DNA of 64,000 nt from JAHFUS01 sp035689115 (GTDB lineage: Bacteria > Actinomycetota > Acidimicrobiia > Acidimicrobiales > GCA-2861595): positions 37,345-101,344 of the forward strand of contig DASSMA010000049.1 in assembly GCA_035689115.1 (NCBI GenBank), given 5' to 3'. This document shows, piece by piece, positions 7,435 to 18,113 of the stretch (position 1 is its first letter; each line of letters opens with the position of its first letter). A model generated the notes under the pieces. It was not told the origin of the DNA. It did not search any database and saw nothing but the letters and a program-made list of their open reading frames with translations. Position numbers and translations under genes: made by a program.

Positions 7435-8462
7435 GTCCCCGTGAGGAGGTGCTGGCGGCTGTCGCCACCGACCCCGCCGAGGTGGCCGAGGAGACCACCC
7501 TCCGCCCCCGCCGGCTGGCCGAGTTCGTGGGCCAGCGCCAGCTGAAGGAGCACCTCGACATCGTCCTGGAAGCGGCCCGGCGCCGGCGCCAGTCGGTCGA
7601 CCACCTGCTCTTCGCCGGTCCTCCCGGGCTGGGGAAGACATCCCTGGCCGGCATCGTGGCCGCCGAGATGGGCGTCGGTCTGCGGGTCACCTCGGGGCCG
7701 GCGCTCATGCGGGCCGGCGACCTGGCCGCCCTCCTCACCGACCTCCACGACGGCGACGTGCTGTTCATCGACGAGATCCACCGCCTCGGCCGACCCGTGG
7801 AGGAGGTCCTCTACCCGGCCATGGAGGACTTCCAGCTCGACATCGTGCTGGGCAAGGGCCCGGCCGCCCGCTCCATCCGCCTCGACCTGCCCCGCTTCAC
7901 CCTGGTGGGCGCCACCACCCGCACCGGCCTGCTCACCGGGCCCCTGCGCGACCGCTTCGGGCTGGTGGCCCGGCTCGACCACTACCCCGTCGACGACCTG
8001 GTGGCCATCGTGGAGCGGGCCGCCCGCATCCTCGGCGTGCCGCTCGACCCCGGCGGGGCGCGGGAGGTGGCCCGGCGGTCGAGGGGCACGCCCCGCATCG
8101 CCAACCGGCTCCTGAAGCGGGTGCGCGACTTCGCCGAGGTGCGGGGCGACGGCGTGGTCACCGAGGCCATGGCGGCCGCCGGCCTGGTCCTGTTCGGCGT
8201 CGACGACCTGGGCCTCGACAAGGTCGACCGCTCGGTCCTGTCCGCCCTGTGCAGCCGGTTCGGCGGCGGGCCGGTGGGCCTGTCCACCCTGGCTGTCGCC
8301 ATCGGCGAGGAGTCGGAGACGCTGGAGGACGTGTACGAGCCCTTCCTCCTCCAGCTCGGGATGCTCAAGCGCACCGCCCGGGGCCGGGTGGCCATGCCGG
8401 CGGCGTGGGGCCACCTCGGGCTGGCGCCGCCCCAGGCGGCCACCCTGTTCTCGGCCGAGTAG
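7431..8462 (+). CDS. ruvB: Holliday junction helicase motor RuvB
   Basis: 343 residues. This AAA+ ATPase drives branch migration with RuvA. It shows the N-terminal block LRPRRLAEFVGQ, Walker A GPPGLGKTS, Walker B LFIDEIHRL, sensor 1 in VGATTRTGLL, the arginine finger region PLRDRFGL, and the C-terminal winged helix. No feature departs from the family. The ATG overlaps the ruvA stop. Confidence 0.98.
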   Translation: MSPREEVLAAVATDPAEVAEETTLRPRRLAEFVGQRQLKEHLDIVLEAARRRRQSVDHLLFAGPPGLGKTSLAGIVAAEMGVGLRVTSGPALMRAGDLAALLTDLHDGDVLFIDEIHRLGRPVEEVLYPAMEDFQLDIVLGKGPAARSIRLDLPRFTLVGATTRTGLLTGPLRDRFGLVARLDHYPVDDLVAIVERAARILGVPLDPGGAREVARRSRGTPRIANRLLKRVRDFAEVRGDGVVTEAMAAAGLVLFGVDDLGLDKVDRSVLSALCSRFGGGPVGLSTLAVAIGEESETLEDVYEPFLLQLGMLKRTARGRVAMPAAWGHLGLAPPQAATLFSAE

Positions 8463-8470
8463 CCCTTCTC

Positions 8471-8476
8471 TACGCT
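8471..8476 (+). promoter_or_regulatory. -10 box TACGCT before queA
   Basis: TACGCT ends 8 bases before the queA ATG, just after the ruvB stop, and no ribosome site is present. It probably gives a leaderless queA mRNA. Confidence 0.5.
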
Positions 8477-8484
8477 GCGGGGCG

Positions 8485-9510
8485 ATGGTCGCCCTGGCCG
8501 AATTCGACTACCCGCTGCCGCCCGAGGCCATCGCCCAGGTGCCGGCCGAGCCGCGGGAGTCGGCCCGGCTGCTCGTCGATCTGGGCGCCGGCGTCTCCCA
8601 CCGCCGGGTCAGCGATCTGCCCGACCTGGTGGGACCGGGCGACGTGCTCGTGGTGAACGAGACCAGGGTGCGTCCCGCCCGGCTGCTCCTGCGCAAGGCC
8701 ACCGGAGGCCAGGTGGAGGTGCTGCTCCTCGAGCCGGCCGGCGACGGCTGGCGGGCCCTCGTGCGTCCCGGCCGGCGGGCACCCGCGGGCACCCTCCTGG
8801 CCGCCGAGGAGGGCGGGCCGCCCTTGGTCGAGGTGGGCGGCGACGCCGGCGACGGCACCCGCACCGTGCGCCTGCTCGACGACGTCGACCCCCACGCCGC
8901 CCTCGCCCTGCCGCCCTACATCACGGCCGGCCTGGCCGACCCCGAGCGCTACCAGACCGTCTACGCCCGCACGCCCGGCTCGGTGGCCGCCCCCACCGCC
9001 GGCCTCCACCTGAGCCACGCCGTGCTCGACGCCTGCCGGGAGCGGGGGGCGGAGGTGCACGCCGTCGACCTGGCCGTGGGCCTCGGCACCTTCCGGCCGA
9101 TGAAGGCCGGCGTGGTCGAGGACCACGTGATGCACGGCGAGCACTACACCGTTCCGGCCGGCACCATGGAGGCCTGCCGGCGGGCCGGCCGGGTGGTGGC
9201 GGTGGGCACCACCACGGTGCGGGCCCTCGAGTCGGCGGCCGCCACCGGCCGCCTGACCGGCCGCACGGAGCTGTTCATCCACGGCGACTACCCGTTCCGG
9301 GCCGTCGACGTGCTGCTCACCAACTTCCACCAGCCCCGCTCGTCGCTGCTGGTGCTCCTGGCCGCCTTCGCCGGCCCCCGGTGGCGGGGCCTGTACGAGG
9401 TGGCGCTGGCCGAGGGCTACCGCTTCCTGTCCTTCGGCGACGCCATGCTCGTGTCGATCAGGCCGGGCAGCTCACGTGGAGCACCAGTGCGTCGGGAAGG
9501 GGGACGCTGA
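8485..9510 (+). CDS. queA: S-adenosylmethionine:tRNA ribosyltransferase-isomerase
   Basis: 341 residues. QueA moves the ribosyl group of S-adenosylmethionine onto preQ1 in tRNA to form epoxyqueuosine. Family blocks include FDYPLPPEAIAQVP, VGPGDVLVVNETRV, LPPYI, SVAAPTAGLHL and NFHQPRSSLLVLLAAF. The next plus-strand gene is tgt, which acts one step earlier in the same pathway. Its last 53 bases overlap the end of a convergent gene on the other strand. Confidence 0.97.
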   Translation: MVALAEFDYPLPPEAIAQVPAEPRESARLLVDLGAGVSHRRVSDLPDLVGPGDVLVVNETRVRPARLLLRKATGGQVEVLLLEPAGDGWRALVRPGRRAPAGTLLAAEEGGPPLVEVGGDAGDGTRTVRLLDDVDPHAALALPPYITAGLADPERYQTVYARTPGSVAAPTAGLHLSHAVLDACRERGAEVHAVDLAVGLGTFRPMKAGVVEDHVMHGEHYTVPAGTMEACRRAGRVVAVGTTTVRALESAAATGRLTGRTELFIHGDYPFRAVDVLLTNFHQPRSSLLVLLAAFAGPRWRGLYEVALAEGYRFLSFGDAMLVSIRPGSSRGAPVRREGGR

Positions 9511-10024
9511 CAGGCAGGTGGCTTAGCTGCTCCAGGACCGTGAAAGACGTGATCTCGAACGCCGGCGTCGGGTTGGCGCGCGTCTCGGTGAGCGTGACCG
9601 GCGAGAAGGAATCCCTGCGCTCCCAATCGGAGCCACCTTCGACGGTGACCGAGAAGGTTGCAAACCACACGTTTGGCTCCAAGAACACCTCCGGTTTCGT
9701 GCAGGAGATGAGGTGGGTCGCCGTCGGGGTCGGTGGTGAGTAGGTAAGCCCAGCGTTCAGGTCGTGCGGCAGCGCCTCATCGATGCCGGGAGGCGGCCCC
9801 GGCACCGTGGTGGTCGTCGTGGTGGTGCTCGGCCGCGGTCGCGCAGGAGCGCGCGTGACGGCGGTCGTCGCCGGCGCCGTGGTGGGCGGCTGCGTCGGGG
9901 CCGTGGTGGTGGACGGCGGCAGTGTGGTGGCCGGTGCGACGGTCGTCACCGGCCGCAGTGAGAGCTGCCGATCGGTCCCGCCGCCGCTGCAGGCGCCGGC
10001 GAGCAGGGCGGCAGCGAGGGGCAC
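9458..10024 (-). CDS. Putative Thr/Pro-rich lipoprotein of unknown function
   Basis: 188 residues if the GTG at 10024 is used. The N-terminus is hydrophobic and ends LLAGACSGG, which fits a lipobox with its cysteine at residue 12. A CTG at 10039 would give a better signal (MRFLTVPLAAALLAGAC) and sits behind a GGGGGTGG purine run. The middle (about 25-75) is almost all Thr, Pro and Ala, a cell-wall-spanning linker type. A C-terminal domain of about 100 residues contains two cysteines and several beta-like strands (FATFSVTVEGG). I do not recognise the domain. The gene separates queA and tgt on the opposite strand and overlaps the queA 3' end by 53 bases. Confidence 0.7.
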   Translation of the reverse strand: MPLAAALLAGACSGGGTDRQLSLRPVTTVAPATTLPPSTTTAPTQPPTTAPATTAVTRAPARPRPSTTTTTTTVPGPPPGIDEALPHDLNAGLTYSPPTPTATHLISCTKPEVFLEPNVWFATFSVTVEGGSDWERRDSFSPVTLTETRANPTPAFEITSFTVLEQLSHLPVSVPLPDALVLHVSCPA

Positions 10025-10088
10025 AGTGAGGAACCGCAGAGCCCACCCCCTGGTTGTGACCTACTCCATGGAACCACCGCCCCGCTCT

Positions 10089-10094
10089 TAGGGT
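10089..10094 (+). promoter_or_regulatory. -10 box TAGGGT before tgt
   Basis: TAGGGT ends 7 bases before the GTG at 10102. A second GTG at 10093 lies inside this box, so the later GTG is the likelier start. Confidence 0.5.
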
Positions 10095-10101
10095 GCGCCG
10101 G

Positions 10102-11199
10102 GTGACGCTGCGCCTCGACCTCACGGCCACCGACGGCGCCGCCCGCACGGGCGTGGTCACCACCGCCCGGGGGTCGTTCCGGACGCCGTGCTTCATGCCG
10201 GTGGGGACCCGGAGTGCCGTCCGGGCCGTGTCGACGGCCGACCTCGAGGACCTGGGCGTGGAGGTGATGCTGGCCAACACCTACCACCTGATGCTGCGGC
10301 CGGGAGCCGAGACGGTGGCCGGCCTGGGCGGCGTCCACGGCTTCGCCTCGTGGCCGGGCCACGTCCTCACCGACTCCGGCGGCTACCAGGTCTTCTCGCT
10401 GAAGCCGCTGGTCGACGACGACGGCGTCAGCTTCCGGTCCACCTACGACGGCTCGCTCCACCGCCTCACGCCGGAGGGGGCGGTGGCCGTCCAGGAGCAG
10501 CTGGGGGCGGACATCGCCATGGTCCTCGACGTCTGCCCGCCGCTGCCGTCTCCCCCCGAGGTGGTGCGCCTGGCGGTGGAGCGCACGGCGGCGTGGGCCG
10601 CCCGCTGCCGGGCCGCCCGCCGGCGGCAGGGCCAGGCCCTGTTCGGGATCGTCCAGGGCGGCACCGACGAGCTGCTCCGGGCCGAGTCGGCGGCCCGAAC
10701 GGTCGAGGTCGGGTTCGACGGCTACGCCGTCGGCGGCTTGTCGGTGGGGGAGCCCCGGCCCGAGATGCTCGCCGCCCTGGCCGCCGCCCTGGCCCAGCTT
10801 CCGGCCGGCGCCCCCCGGTACCTCATGGGCGTGGGGGACCCGGTCGGGCTGGTGGAGGCCGTCGCCCTCGGCGTCGACCTCTTCGACTGCGTCCTGCCCA
10901 CCCGGCTGGCCCGCCACGGCACGGTCCTCACGTCGACCGGCCGCCTCCACCTGCGCAACGCCGCCTTCGCCGCCGACGCCGAGCCCCTGGACCCGGCCTG
11001 CCCCTGCCCGGTGTGCGCCCGCTGGTCCCGTGCCTACCTGCGCCACCTGCTGCGGACGGGCGATCCGGGCGCCGCCCGCCTGCTCACCCTGCACAACCTG
11101 GCGTGGACATTCGCCCTGGTTGACCGGGTGCGGGCCGCCGTCGCCGGCGGCCGGCTGACCGACCTCCGCCGGGAGGTTGGGGCGGCGTACCCTGGGTGA
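10102..11199 (+). CDS. tgt: tRNA-guanine transglycosylase
   Basis: 365 residues from the GTG at 10102; a GTG at 10093 would add three residues but overlaps the putative -10 box. Tgt swaps guanine 34 for preQ1 in tRNAs with GUN anticodons. Asp91 in VLTDSGGYQVFS acts in base recognition and the nucleophile lies in DLFDCVLPTR. The zinc site is CPCPVC plus the later His of LTLHN. The pocket motif GIVQGG and GYAVGGLSVGE are intact. It pairs functionally with queA upstream. Confidence 0.97.
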   Translation: MTLRLDLTATDGAARTGVVTTARGSFRTPCFMPVGTRSAVRAVSTADLEDLGVEVMLANTYHLMLRPGAETVAGLGGVHGFASWPGHVLTDSGGYQVFSLKPLVDDDGVSFRSTYDGSLHRLTPEGAVAVQEQLGADIAMVLDVCPPLPSPPEVVRLAVERTAAWAARCRAARRRQGQALFGIVQGGTDELLRAESAARTVEVGFDGYAVGGLSVGEPRPEMLAALAAALAQLPAGAPRYLMGVGDPVGLVEAVALGVDLFDCVLPTRLARHGTVLTSTGRLHLRNAAFAADAEPLDPACPCPVCARWSRAYLRHLLRTGDPGAARLLTLHNLAWTFALVDRVRAAVAGGRLTDLRREVGAAYPG

Positions 11200-11262
11200 G
11201 CAGGGAGCGGAAGAGCCCTCGCGCTACTCTGCCTCCGCCCCATTCTCGACGAAGGCGTCGCC

Positions 11263-11571
11263 ATGGCACTCCTCTTCCCCCTCATCTTCTTCGGCCTCAT
11301 GTGGGTGCTCCTGGTGCGCCCCCAGCAACAGCGGGTCAAGGCGCAGCGCGCCCTCGTGCTGTCGCTCGAAGTGGGCGAGGAGGTCGTCACCGCCGGCGGG
11401 GTCATCGGGCGGATCGTGTCCCTGAGCGACGAAGAGGTCGAGCTGGAGGTGGCGCCGGGCATGGTCCTGCGCTTCCTGCGCATCGCCGTCAACGCCCGCG
11501 CCCCCGAGCCCGCCGCCCCCCAGCCGGCGCTCCCGGAGCCCGGCGGGGCGGACGAGGGGGGCCGGGAGTAG
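11263..11571 (+). CDS. yajC: Preprotein translocase subunit YajC
   Basis: 102 residues. One N-terminal membrane helix (MALLFPLIFFGLMWVLLV) is followed by the family run RPQQQRVKAQRALVLSLEVGEEVVTAGGVIGRI, in which the small hydrophilic domain begins. YajC binds the SecDF complex. The C-terminus is Ala/Pro/Glu-rich. A GAAGG ribosome site lies 7-8 bases before the ATG. The TAG stop shares its last base with the secD GTG. Confidence 0.94.
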   Translation: MALLFPLIFFGLMWVLLVRPQQQRVKAQRALVLSLEVGEEVVTAGGVIGRIVSLSDEEVELEVAPGMVLRFLRIAVNARAPEPAAPQPALPEPGGADEGGRE

Positions 11572-13001
11572 TGCGTCGCAACTCCTTCGTCCCCCTGCTG
11601 GTCATCCTGACGATCGCCGTCGGCTCCCTGGCCGGCACCTTGCTCGCAGGCTGGTCGCCGCAGCTGGGCCTCGACCTCCAGGGCGGCGCATCGGTGGTCC
11701 TCCGACCCCGCACCACCACCAGCTCGGGCTCGCTCAAGCAGGCCATCGAGATCATCCGCAACCGGGTCGACGGCCTGGGCGTGGCCGAGCCCGACATCCA
11801 TGCCGAGGGCCAGAACATCATCGTCCAGCTGCCCGGCGTGAAGGACCAGAAGCGGGCGCTCAGCATCGTCGGCCAGACGGCCGAGCTGCGGTTCCGCCCG
11901 GTGCTCCAGGCCCTGCCGGCGGAGGACAAGACGCCGGCCACCACCACCACGACGCCGGGGTCGTCCACCTCCACGCCGCCCACCACCGCGCCGGCCAGCA
12001 TCCCCACCACCTCTCGCGACGACGACAAGGCCGACCAGACGGTGGTCCTGCCCCTCAAGAAGGCCAAGGACAGCAGCGGCGCCCGCTACATGCTCGGCCC
12101 CACCGAGCTCACCGGCAAGGCCGTCAAGTCGGCCCGGCCCAGCTTCGACCAGAGCACCAACGGCTGGGTGGTGGACTTCACCCTCACCGGCGACGGCTCC
12201 AAGGGCTTCGACGCCATGGCGGCCAAGAACCTGCAGAAGCAGGTCGCCATCGTGCTCGACAGCGTGGTGCAGTCGGCGCCCACCATCCAGCAGGCCCAGT
12301 TCAACGGGCGGGGCCAGATCAGCGGCTCGTTCACCGAGCGGGAGGCCAAGGACCTGGCCCTCGTCCTGCGCTACGGCTCGCTGCCGGTCGAGCTCAAGCC
12401 CGAGACGGTGCAGACGGTGTCGGCCAGCCTCGGAAAGGACTCCCTGAAGGCCGGCATCGTGGCCGGCCTCCTCGGCCTCGGGCTGGTGCTGATCTACATG
12501 ATCTTCTACTACCGGGCTCTCGGGATCGTGGTCGTCATGGGCCTGGCGGTATCGGCCACGCTGCTGTGGGCGATCATCTCGTTCCTCGGGGAGAAGTCGG
12601 GCCTGGCGCTCAGCCTGGCCGGCGCCGTCGGCATCATCGTGTCCGTCGGTATCACCGTCGACTCCTACGTCGTGTACTTCGAGCGCCTGAAGGACGAGAT
12701 ACGTAGTGGCAAGACCATCCGGTCGTCGGTCGACCGCGGGTTCTCCCGGGCCTACCGCACCATCGTGGCGGCCGACGTGGCCTCGCTGATCGGCGCTTCG
12801 CTCCTCTACATCCTCACCGTCGGGTCGGTGCGCGGCTTCGCCTTCTTCCTCGGCCTGTCCACCGTGCTCGACATGGTGGTCGCCTACTTCTTCACCCGAC
12901 CCATGGTGGTGATGCTCGGCCGCAACCGCCTCTTCACCGAGGCCAGGTGGCTGGGCGTTGCCCGCGGCCTGGCCGCCACGCCCACGGGGGCGGCGTCATG
13001 A
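11571..13001 (+). CDS. secD: Protein-export membrane protein SecD
   Basis: 476 residues with a GTG start overlapping the yajC stop. SecD uses the proton gradient to pull exported proteins through SecYEG. The N-terminal helix and LGLDLQGG (33-40) are canonical. The periplasmic P1 domain holds a Thr/Ser/Pro-rich insertion at about residues 118-152 that proteobacterial SecD lacks. The membrane domain follows from about 290, with the family motif GIIVSVGITVDSYVVYFERL. The insertion is a low-complexity linker found in many actinobacterial SecD proteins. Confidence 0.96.
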   Translation: MRRNSFVPLLVILTIAVGSLAGTLLAGWSPQLGLDLQGGASVVLRPRTTTSSGSLKQAIEIIRNRVDGLGVAEPDIHAEGQNIIVQLPGVKDQKRALSIVGQTAELRFRPVLQALPAEDKTPATTTTTPGSSTSTPPTTAPASIPTTSRDDDKADQTVVLPLKKAKDSSGARYMLGPTELTGKAVKSARPSFDQSTNGWVVDFTLTGDGSKGFDAMAAKNLQKQVAIVLDSVVQSAPTIQQAQFNGRGQISGSFTEREAKDLALVLRYGSLPVELKPETVQTVSASLGKDSLKAGIVAGLLGLGLVLIYMIFYYRALGIVVVMGLAVSATLLWAIISFLGEKSGLALSLAGAVGIIVSVGITVDSYVVYFERLKDEIRSGKTIRSSVDRGFSRAYRTIVAADVASLIGASLLYILTVGSVRGFAFFLGLSTVLDMVVAYFFTRPMVVMLGRNRLFTEARWLGVARGLAATPTGAAS

Positions 13002-13062
13002 GCGGCCCGGGAGGCCGCTCCATCGGACAAGTCATCGGTGCGACCTCGAGGAGGGTGGACCG

Positions 13063-14217
13063 ATGAGCCAAAGCCCCACGCTCTGGCACAAGCTGTACCA
13101 CGGCGAGACGTCGTTCGACTTCGTCGGCCGGTGGAAGCTGTGGTTCACCATCTCGGGCATCGTGATCCTCATCGGGCTGATCTCGCTGTTCACCCGGGGC
13201 CTCAACTTCGGGATCGACTTCGAGGGGGGCAACGCGTGGGAGGTGAAGGCGCCCAGCCTGTCGGTGGCCAAGGCCCGCGACGCGCTGCGGCCCCTCGGCC
13301 TGGCCGAGGCCAAGATCCAGAGGCTCGGGTCCGACACCGTCCGCGTCCAGGCCGACATCACCGGCAGCGAGGCCAAGCAGAACGAGAAGCGCGACGCTGT
13401 CGCCGCCGCCCTGGCGAAGGCCGGGAAGGTGAGCGCGTCACAGGTGAGCGTCAACACCGTGGGGCCCACCTGGGGCGGCGAGGTCACCCGCAAGGCGGTG
13501 CGCGCCCTCATCTTCTTCTTCGCCGCCATCACCCTCTACATCACGCTGCGGTTCGAGTGGAAGATGGCGATCGCCGCCCTCGTGGCGGTGATCCACGACA
13601 TCCTCGTCACGGTCGGCGTCTACTCCCTGTCGGGGTTCGAGGTGACGCCGGCCACGGTCATCGCCTTCCTCACCATCCTCGGCTACTCGATGTACGACAC
13701 CATCGTCGTGTTCGACAAGGTCGAGGAGAACACCAAGGGCCTCGCCGCGTCCGGCCGCCTCACCTACGGCGACACGGTGAACCTGTCCATGAACCAGGTG
13801 CTGATGCGGTCGATCAACACCTCCCTGGTCGCCATCCTGCCCATCCTGTCGGTGCTGCTGGTCGGTGCCTACCTGCTCGGCGCCACCACGCTGGAGGAGT
13901 TCGGCCTGGCCCTGCTCATCGGCCTCCTCACCGGTGCGTACTCGTCGATCTTCATCGCCTCCCCGCTGCTGGCCATGCTGAAGGAGCGGGAGCCCCGCTA
14001 CGCCACGATCAAGCAGCGGATCCTGGCCAGGGGCGCCGGCACCGGCCCGCTCACGCCGGCGGCGGCCGCCGCCGGGGGCATCACGGTCAGCGTGGCAGCG
14101 GCGGTGGAAGGCGACGGCGACGGCGCCGCCCGGTCCTCCGGACCGGCCCGCACCCCGCCCCGGCCGGGCGGCAACCGCCCGCCGCCCAGGCCACGCAAGA
14201 AGGGCAAGAAGCGCTAG
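13063..14217 (+). CDS. secF: Protein-export membrane protein SecF
   Basis: 384 residues. The ATG at 13063 is chosen because GAGGAGGG lies about 8 bases upstream. It has LNFGIDFEGGNAWEV after the first helix, the SecF signature FLTILGYSMYDTIVVFDKV, and the final helices GAYSSIFIASPLLAMLKERE. The last 50 residues form a Pro/Lys/Arg-rich cytoplasmic tail ending KKGKKR. It works with SecD from the preceding gene. Confidence 0.96.
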   Translation: MSQSPTLWHKLYHGETSFDFVGRWKLWFTISGIVILIGLISLFTRGLNFGIDFEGGNAWEVKAPSLSVAKARDALRPLGLAEAKIQRLGSDTVRVQADITGSEAKQNEKRDAVAAALAKAGKVSASQVSVNTVGPTWGGEVTRKAVRALIFFFAAITLYITLRFEWKMAIAALVAVIHDILVTVGVYSLSGFEVTPATVIAFLTILGYSMYDTIVVFDKVEENTKGLAASGRLTYGDTVNLSMNQVLMRSINTSLVAILPILSVLLVGAYLLGATTLEEFGLALLIGLLTGAYSSIFIASPLLAMLKEREPRYATIKQRILARGAGTGPLTPAAAAAGGITVSVAAAVEGDGDGAARSSGPARTPPRPGGNRPPPRPRKKGKKR

Positions 14218-14221
14218 CGGG

Positions 14222-14227
14222 TAACAT
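14222..14227 (+). promoter_or_regulatory. -10 box TAACAT before apt
   Basis: TAACAT ends 6 bases before the apt GTG and no Shine-Dalgarno sequence is present. It is directly behind the secF stop. Confidence 0.5.
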
Positions 14228-14233
14228 CGCCGT

Positions 14234-14764
14234 GTGGTCGGAGACACCGGTTGGCTCAAAGAGCACATCCGCGACATCCCCGACTTCCCCCGGCCGGGCG
14301 TGGTGTTCAAGGACATCACCCCGCTCCTCGCCGACACGGGCGCCTTCAAGGCGGTGGTCGACGCCATGGCCCATCCCTTCGAGGCCGACTCGGTCGACAA
14401 GGTGCTCGCCGTCGAGGCGAGGGGCTTCATCGTCGGCGGACCGGTGGCGTACCGCTTCGACGCCGGGTTCGTGCCGTGCCGCAAACCCGGCAAGCTCCCC
14501 TGGGAGGTGGAGCGCCAGGAGTACGTCCTCGAGTACGGCACCGACCTGCTGGAGGTGCACAAGGACGCCATCAAGCCGGGCGAGCGGGTCCTGATCGTCG
14601 ACGACGTCCTGGCCACCGGCGGCACGGCGGCGGCGGCCTCCCGCCTGGTGGAGCGCCTCGGCGGCGCCGTCGTCGGGTTCGCGTTCGTGATCGAGTTGGC
14701 CTTCCTGCACGGCCGCTCCAAGCTCCGGGGCCAGGACGTGGTCTCCTTGCTCACCTACGACTGA
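14234..14764 (+). CDS. apt: Adenine phosphoribosyltransferase
   Basis: 176 residues with a GTG start. It salvages adenine to AMP using PRPP. Signature parts are IPDFPRPGVVFKDITPLLAD at the N-terminus, the substrate loop VEARGFIVGGPVA, the flexible loop KPGKLPWEVERQEYVLEYG, and the PRPP-binding motif RVLIVDDVLATGGTAAAA. It sits directly before rel, a common actinobacterial order secDF-apt-rel. Confidence 0.96.
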   Translation: MVGDTGWLKEHIRDIPDFPRPGVVFKDITPLLADTGAFKAVVDAMAHPFEADSVDKVLAVEARGFIVGGPVAYRFDAGFVPCRKPGKLPWEVERQEYVLEYGTDLLEVHKDAIKPGERVLIVDDVLATGGTAAAASRLVERLGGAVVGFAFVIELAFLHGRSKLRGQDVVSLLTYD

Positions 14765-14765
14765 G

Positions 14766-16982
<2,217 letters not shown>

Positions 16983-16992
16983 CTTCTGGCGC

Positions 16993-17038
16993 CGAGGTAT
17001 CGGATCGGGACCCTGGAGGGTCCCGATCCGATACCTCG
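16993..17038. repeat. Perfect 21-bp palindrome, left copy
   Basis: Arms of 21 bases (16993-17013 and 17018-17038) pair perfectly across a 4-base loop TGGA. The inner 18 bases match the palindrome at 18007-18048 except for one compensated base pair. It could end rel transcription, but there is no T-run. See the finding on paired palindromes. Confidence 0.85.
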
Positions 17039-17096
17039 CTCCGAAGCACGCCGGTCGGCCGGCGAGAGTGTCACAGGGTCGCGGTTTCCTGTGCCC

Positions 17097-18056
17097 ATGA
17101 GCCTCGACGTCGATCTCCGCCGCCTGGCCGCCGAGCAGTACGCCGTGGTCGCCGTCCGACAGGCGCGATCCCTCGGCGCCACCAAGTCGGGGCTACGGAG
17201 CCGCCGGCTCGGGCCCGACTGGGAGGGTCCGACGCCACGGGTGCTGCGTCTGGCCGGGTCGCCGGCCTCCGATCGCCAGCGGCTCATGATCGCCGTCCTC
17301 GACGCCGGGCCGGGCGCGGTGGTGTCCCACACCTCGGCTGCCGGTCTGTGGAGGTTCCCCGGCTTCTCGGCCGGCACCGTCGAGATCAGCCGGCCTCGGT
17401 CCCGGTCGACATGCGGCGTCGCCGGCACCGTCGTGCACCACCCCCGGAACCTCCCGGAGCACCACATCACCGAGCGCCACGGCATCCCCGTCACCACCGT
17501 GGCTCGCACGGTGTTCGACGTGGCCGCACGGGTGCACCCGGGGCGGCTCGAGCGGCTGGTCGCCACTGTCGTCACCAGGGCGCCGTCCGTCCTCCCGACC
17601 CTCCACGCCATGCTCGCCGAACTGGCCGGACGCCGAGGTACGGCGCCCATGCGCGACATCCTCGCCCGGCTCCCGCCCGGTTCCGTCCCGCCGGCGTCGG
17701 GCCTCGAGGCCCGGTTCGCCCGCATCCTGGCCCAGGCGGGCGAGCCGCCCCTCGATCGCCAGGTCGACATCGGAGGCCATGAGTGGATCGGCCGGGTGGA
17801 CTTCGTCGACCGGGCGCTCGGCATCATCGTGGAGGTCGACAGTGATCTCCACCACACCAGCGCCCTCGACCGGGCCCACGACCGCCGCAGGGACGAGCGA
17901 CTGCTCGCCGCCGGGTGGCGCGAGGTCGTGAGGGTCACGGAGGACGAGGTGTGGCTGCGTCCGCACGAGGCGGTCGCCAAGGTGCGGGCCGCCCGCCGGC
18001 GCGCCCAGGTCTCGGATCGGGACCGAGGAGGGTCCCGATCCGAGACCTCGAGGTGA
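17097..18056 (+). CDS. AbiEi-like/DUF559 endonuclease-fold protein
   Basis: 319 residues from the ATG; a GTG at 17091 would add two. The N-terminal third resembles the winged-helix region of AbiEi-type antitoxins: tyrosine-containing helix AAEQYAVVAVRQ, Gly/Arg-rich turn, then DAGPGAVVSHTSAAGLWRFPG. The C-terminal domain fits DUF559, a Vsr-like PD-(D/E)xK fold: WIGRVDFVDRALGIIVEVDS supplies the Asp and the Glu-x-Asp, followed by HDRRRDERLLAAGW. Such proteins are frequent in actinobacterial genomes and usually orphan; no toxin neighbour is seen. Its last 17 codons are made of the right-hand palindrome. Function is unproven. Confidence 0.8.
   Translation: MSLDVDLRRLAAEQYAVVAVRQARSLGATKSGLRSRRLGPDWEGPTPRVLRLAGSPASDRQRLMIAVLDAGPGAVVSHTSAAGLWRFPGFSAGTVEISRPRSRSTCGVAGTVVHHPRNLPEHHITERHGIPVTTVARTVFDVAARVHPGRLERLVATVVTRAPSVLPTLHAMLAELAGRRGTAPMRDILARLPPGSVPPASGLEARFARILAQAGEPPLDRQVDIGGHEWIGRVDFVDRALGIIVEVDSDLHHTSALDRAHDRRRDERLLAAGWREVVRVTEDEVWLRPHEAVAKVRAARRRAQVSDRDRGGSRSETSR
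18007..18048. repeat. 18-bp palindrome, right copy, inside the DUF559 gene end
   Basis: Arms AGGTCTCGGATCGGGACC and its exact complement are separated by GAGGAG. It shares 17 of 18 arm bases with the left copy; the single change is matched on the other arm. It lies within the last codons of the DUF559-type gene. Confidence 0.85.
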
Positions 18057-18101
18057 GACGTCGGTGCCGGAGTCGCCGGCGGGCGGGTGGCGGCGGGCCG
18101 C

Positions 18102-18107
18102 TAGCCT
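18102..18107 (+). promoter_or_regulatory. -10 box TAGCCT before hisS
   Basis: TAGCCT ends 6 bases before the hisS GTG. No ribosome-binding sequence is present, so a leaderless hisS-aspS mRNA is likely. Confidence 0.5.
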
Positions 18108-18113
18108 CGTCCG

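Noticed and set aside
10093..10101. GTG at 10093 as the start of tgt
   Set aside because: It lies inside the TAGGGT box that has the right distance to the GTG at 10102, so the later start is preferred.
11935..12030. Thr-rich stretch in secD as a sign of a gene fusion or inserted element
   Set aside because: It stays in frame, sits in a known variable part of the P1 domain, and similar linkers occur in other actinobacterial SecD proteins.
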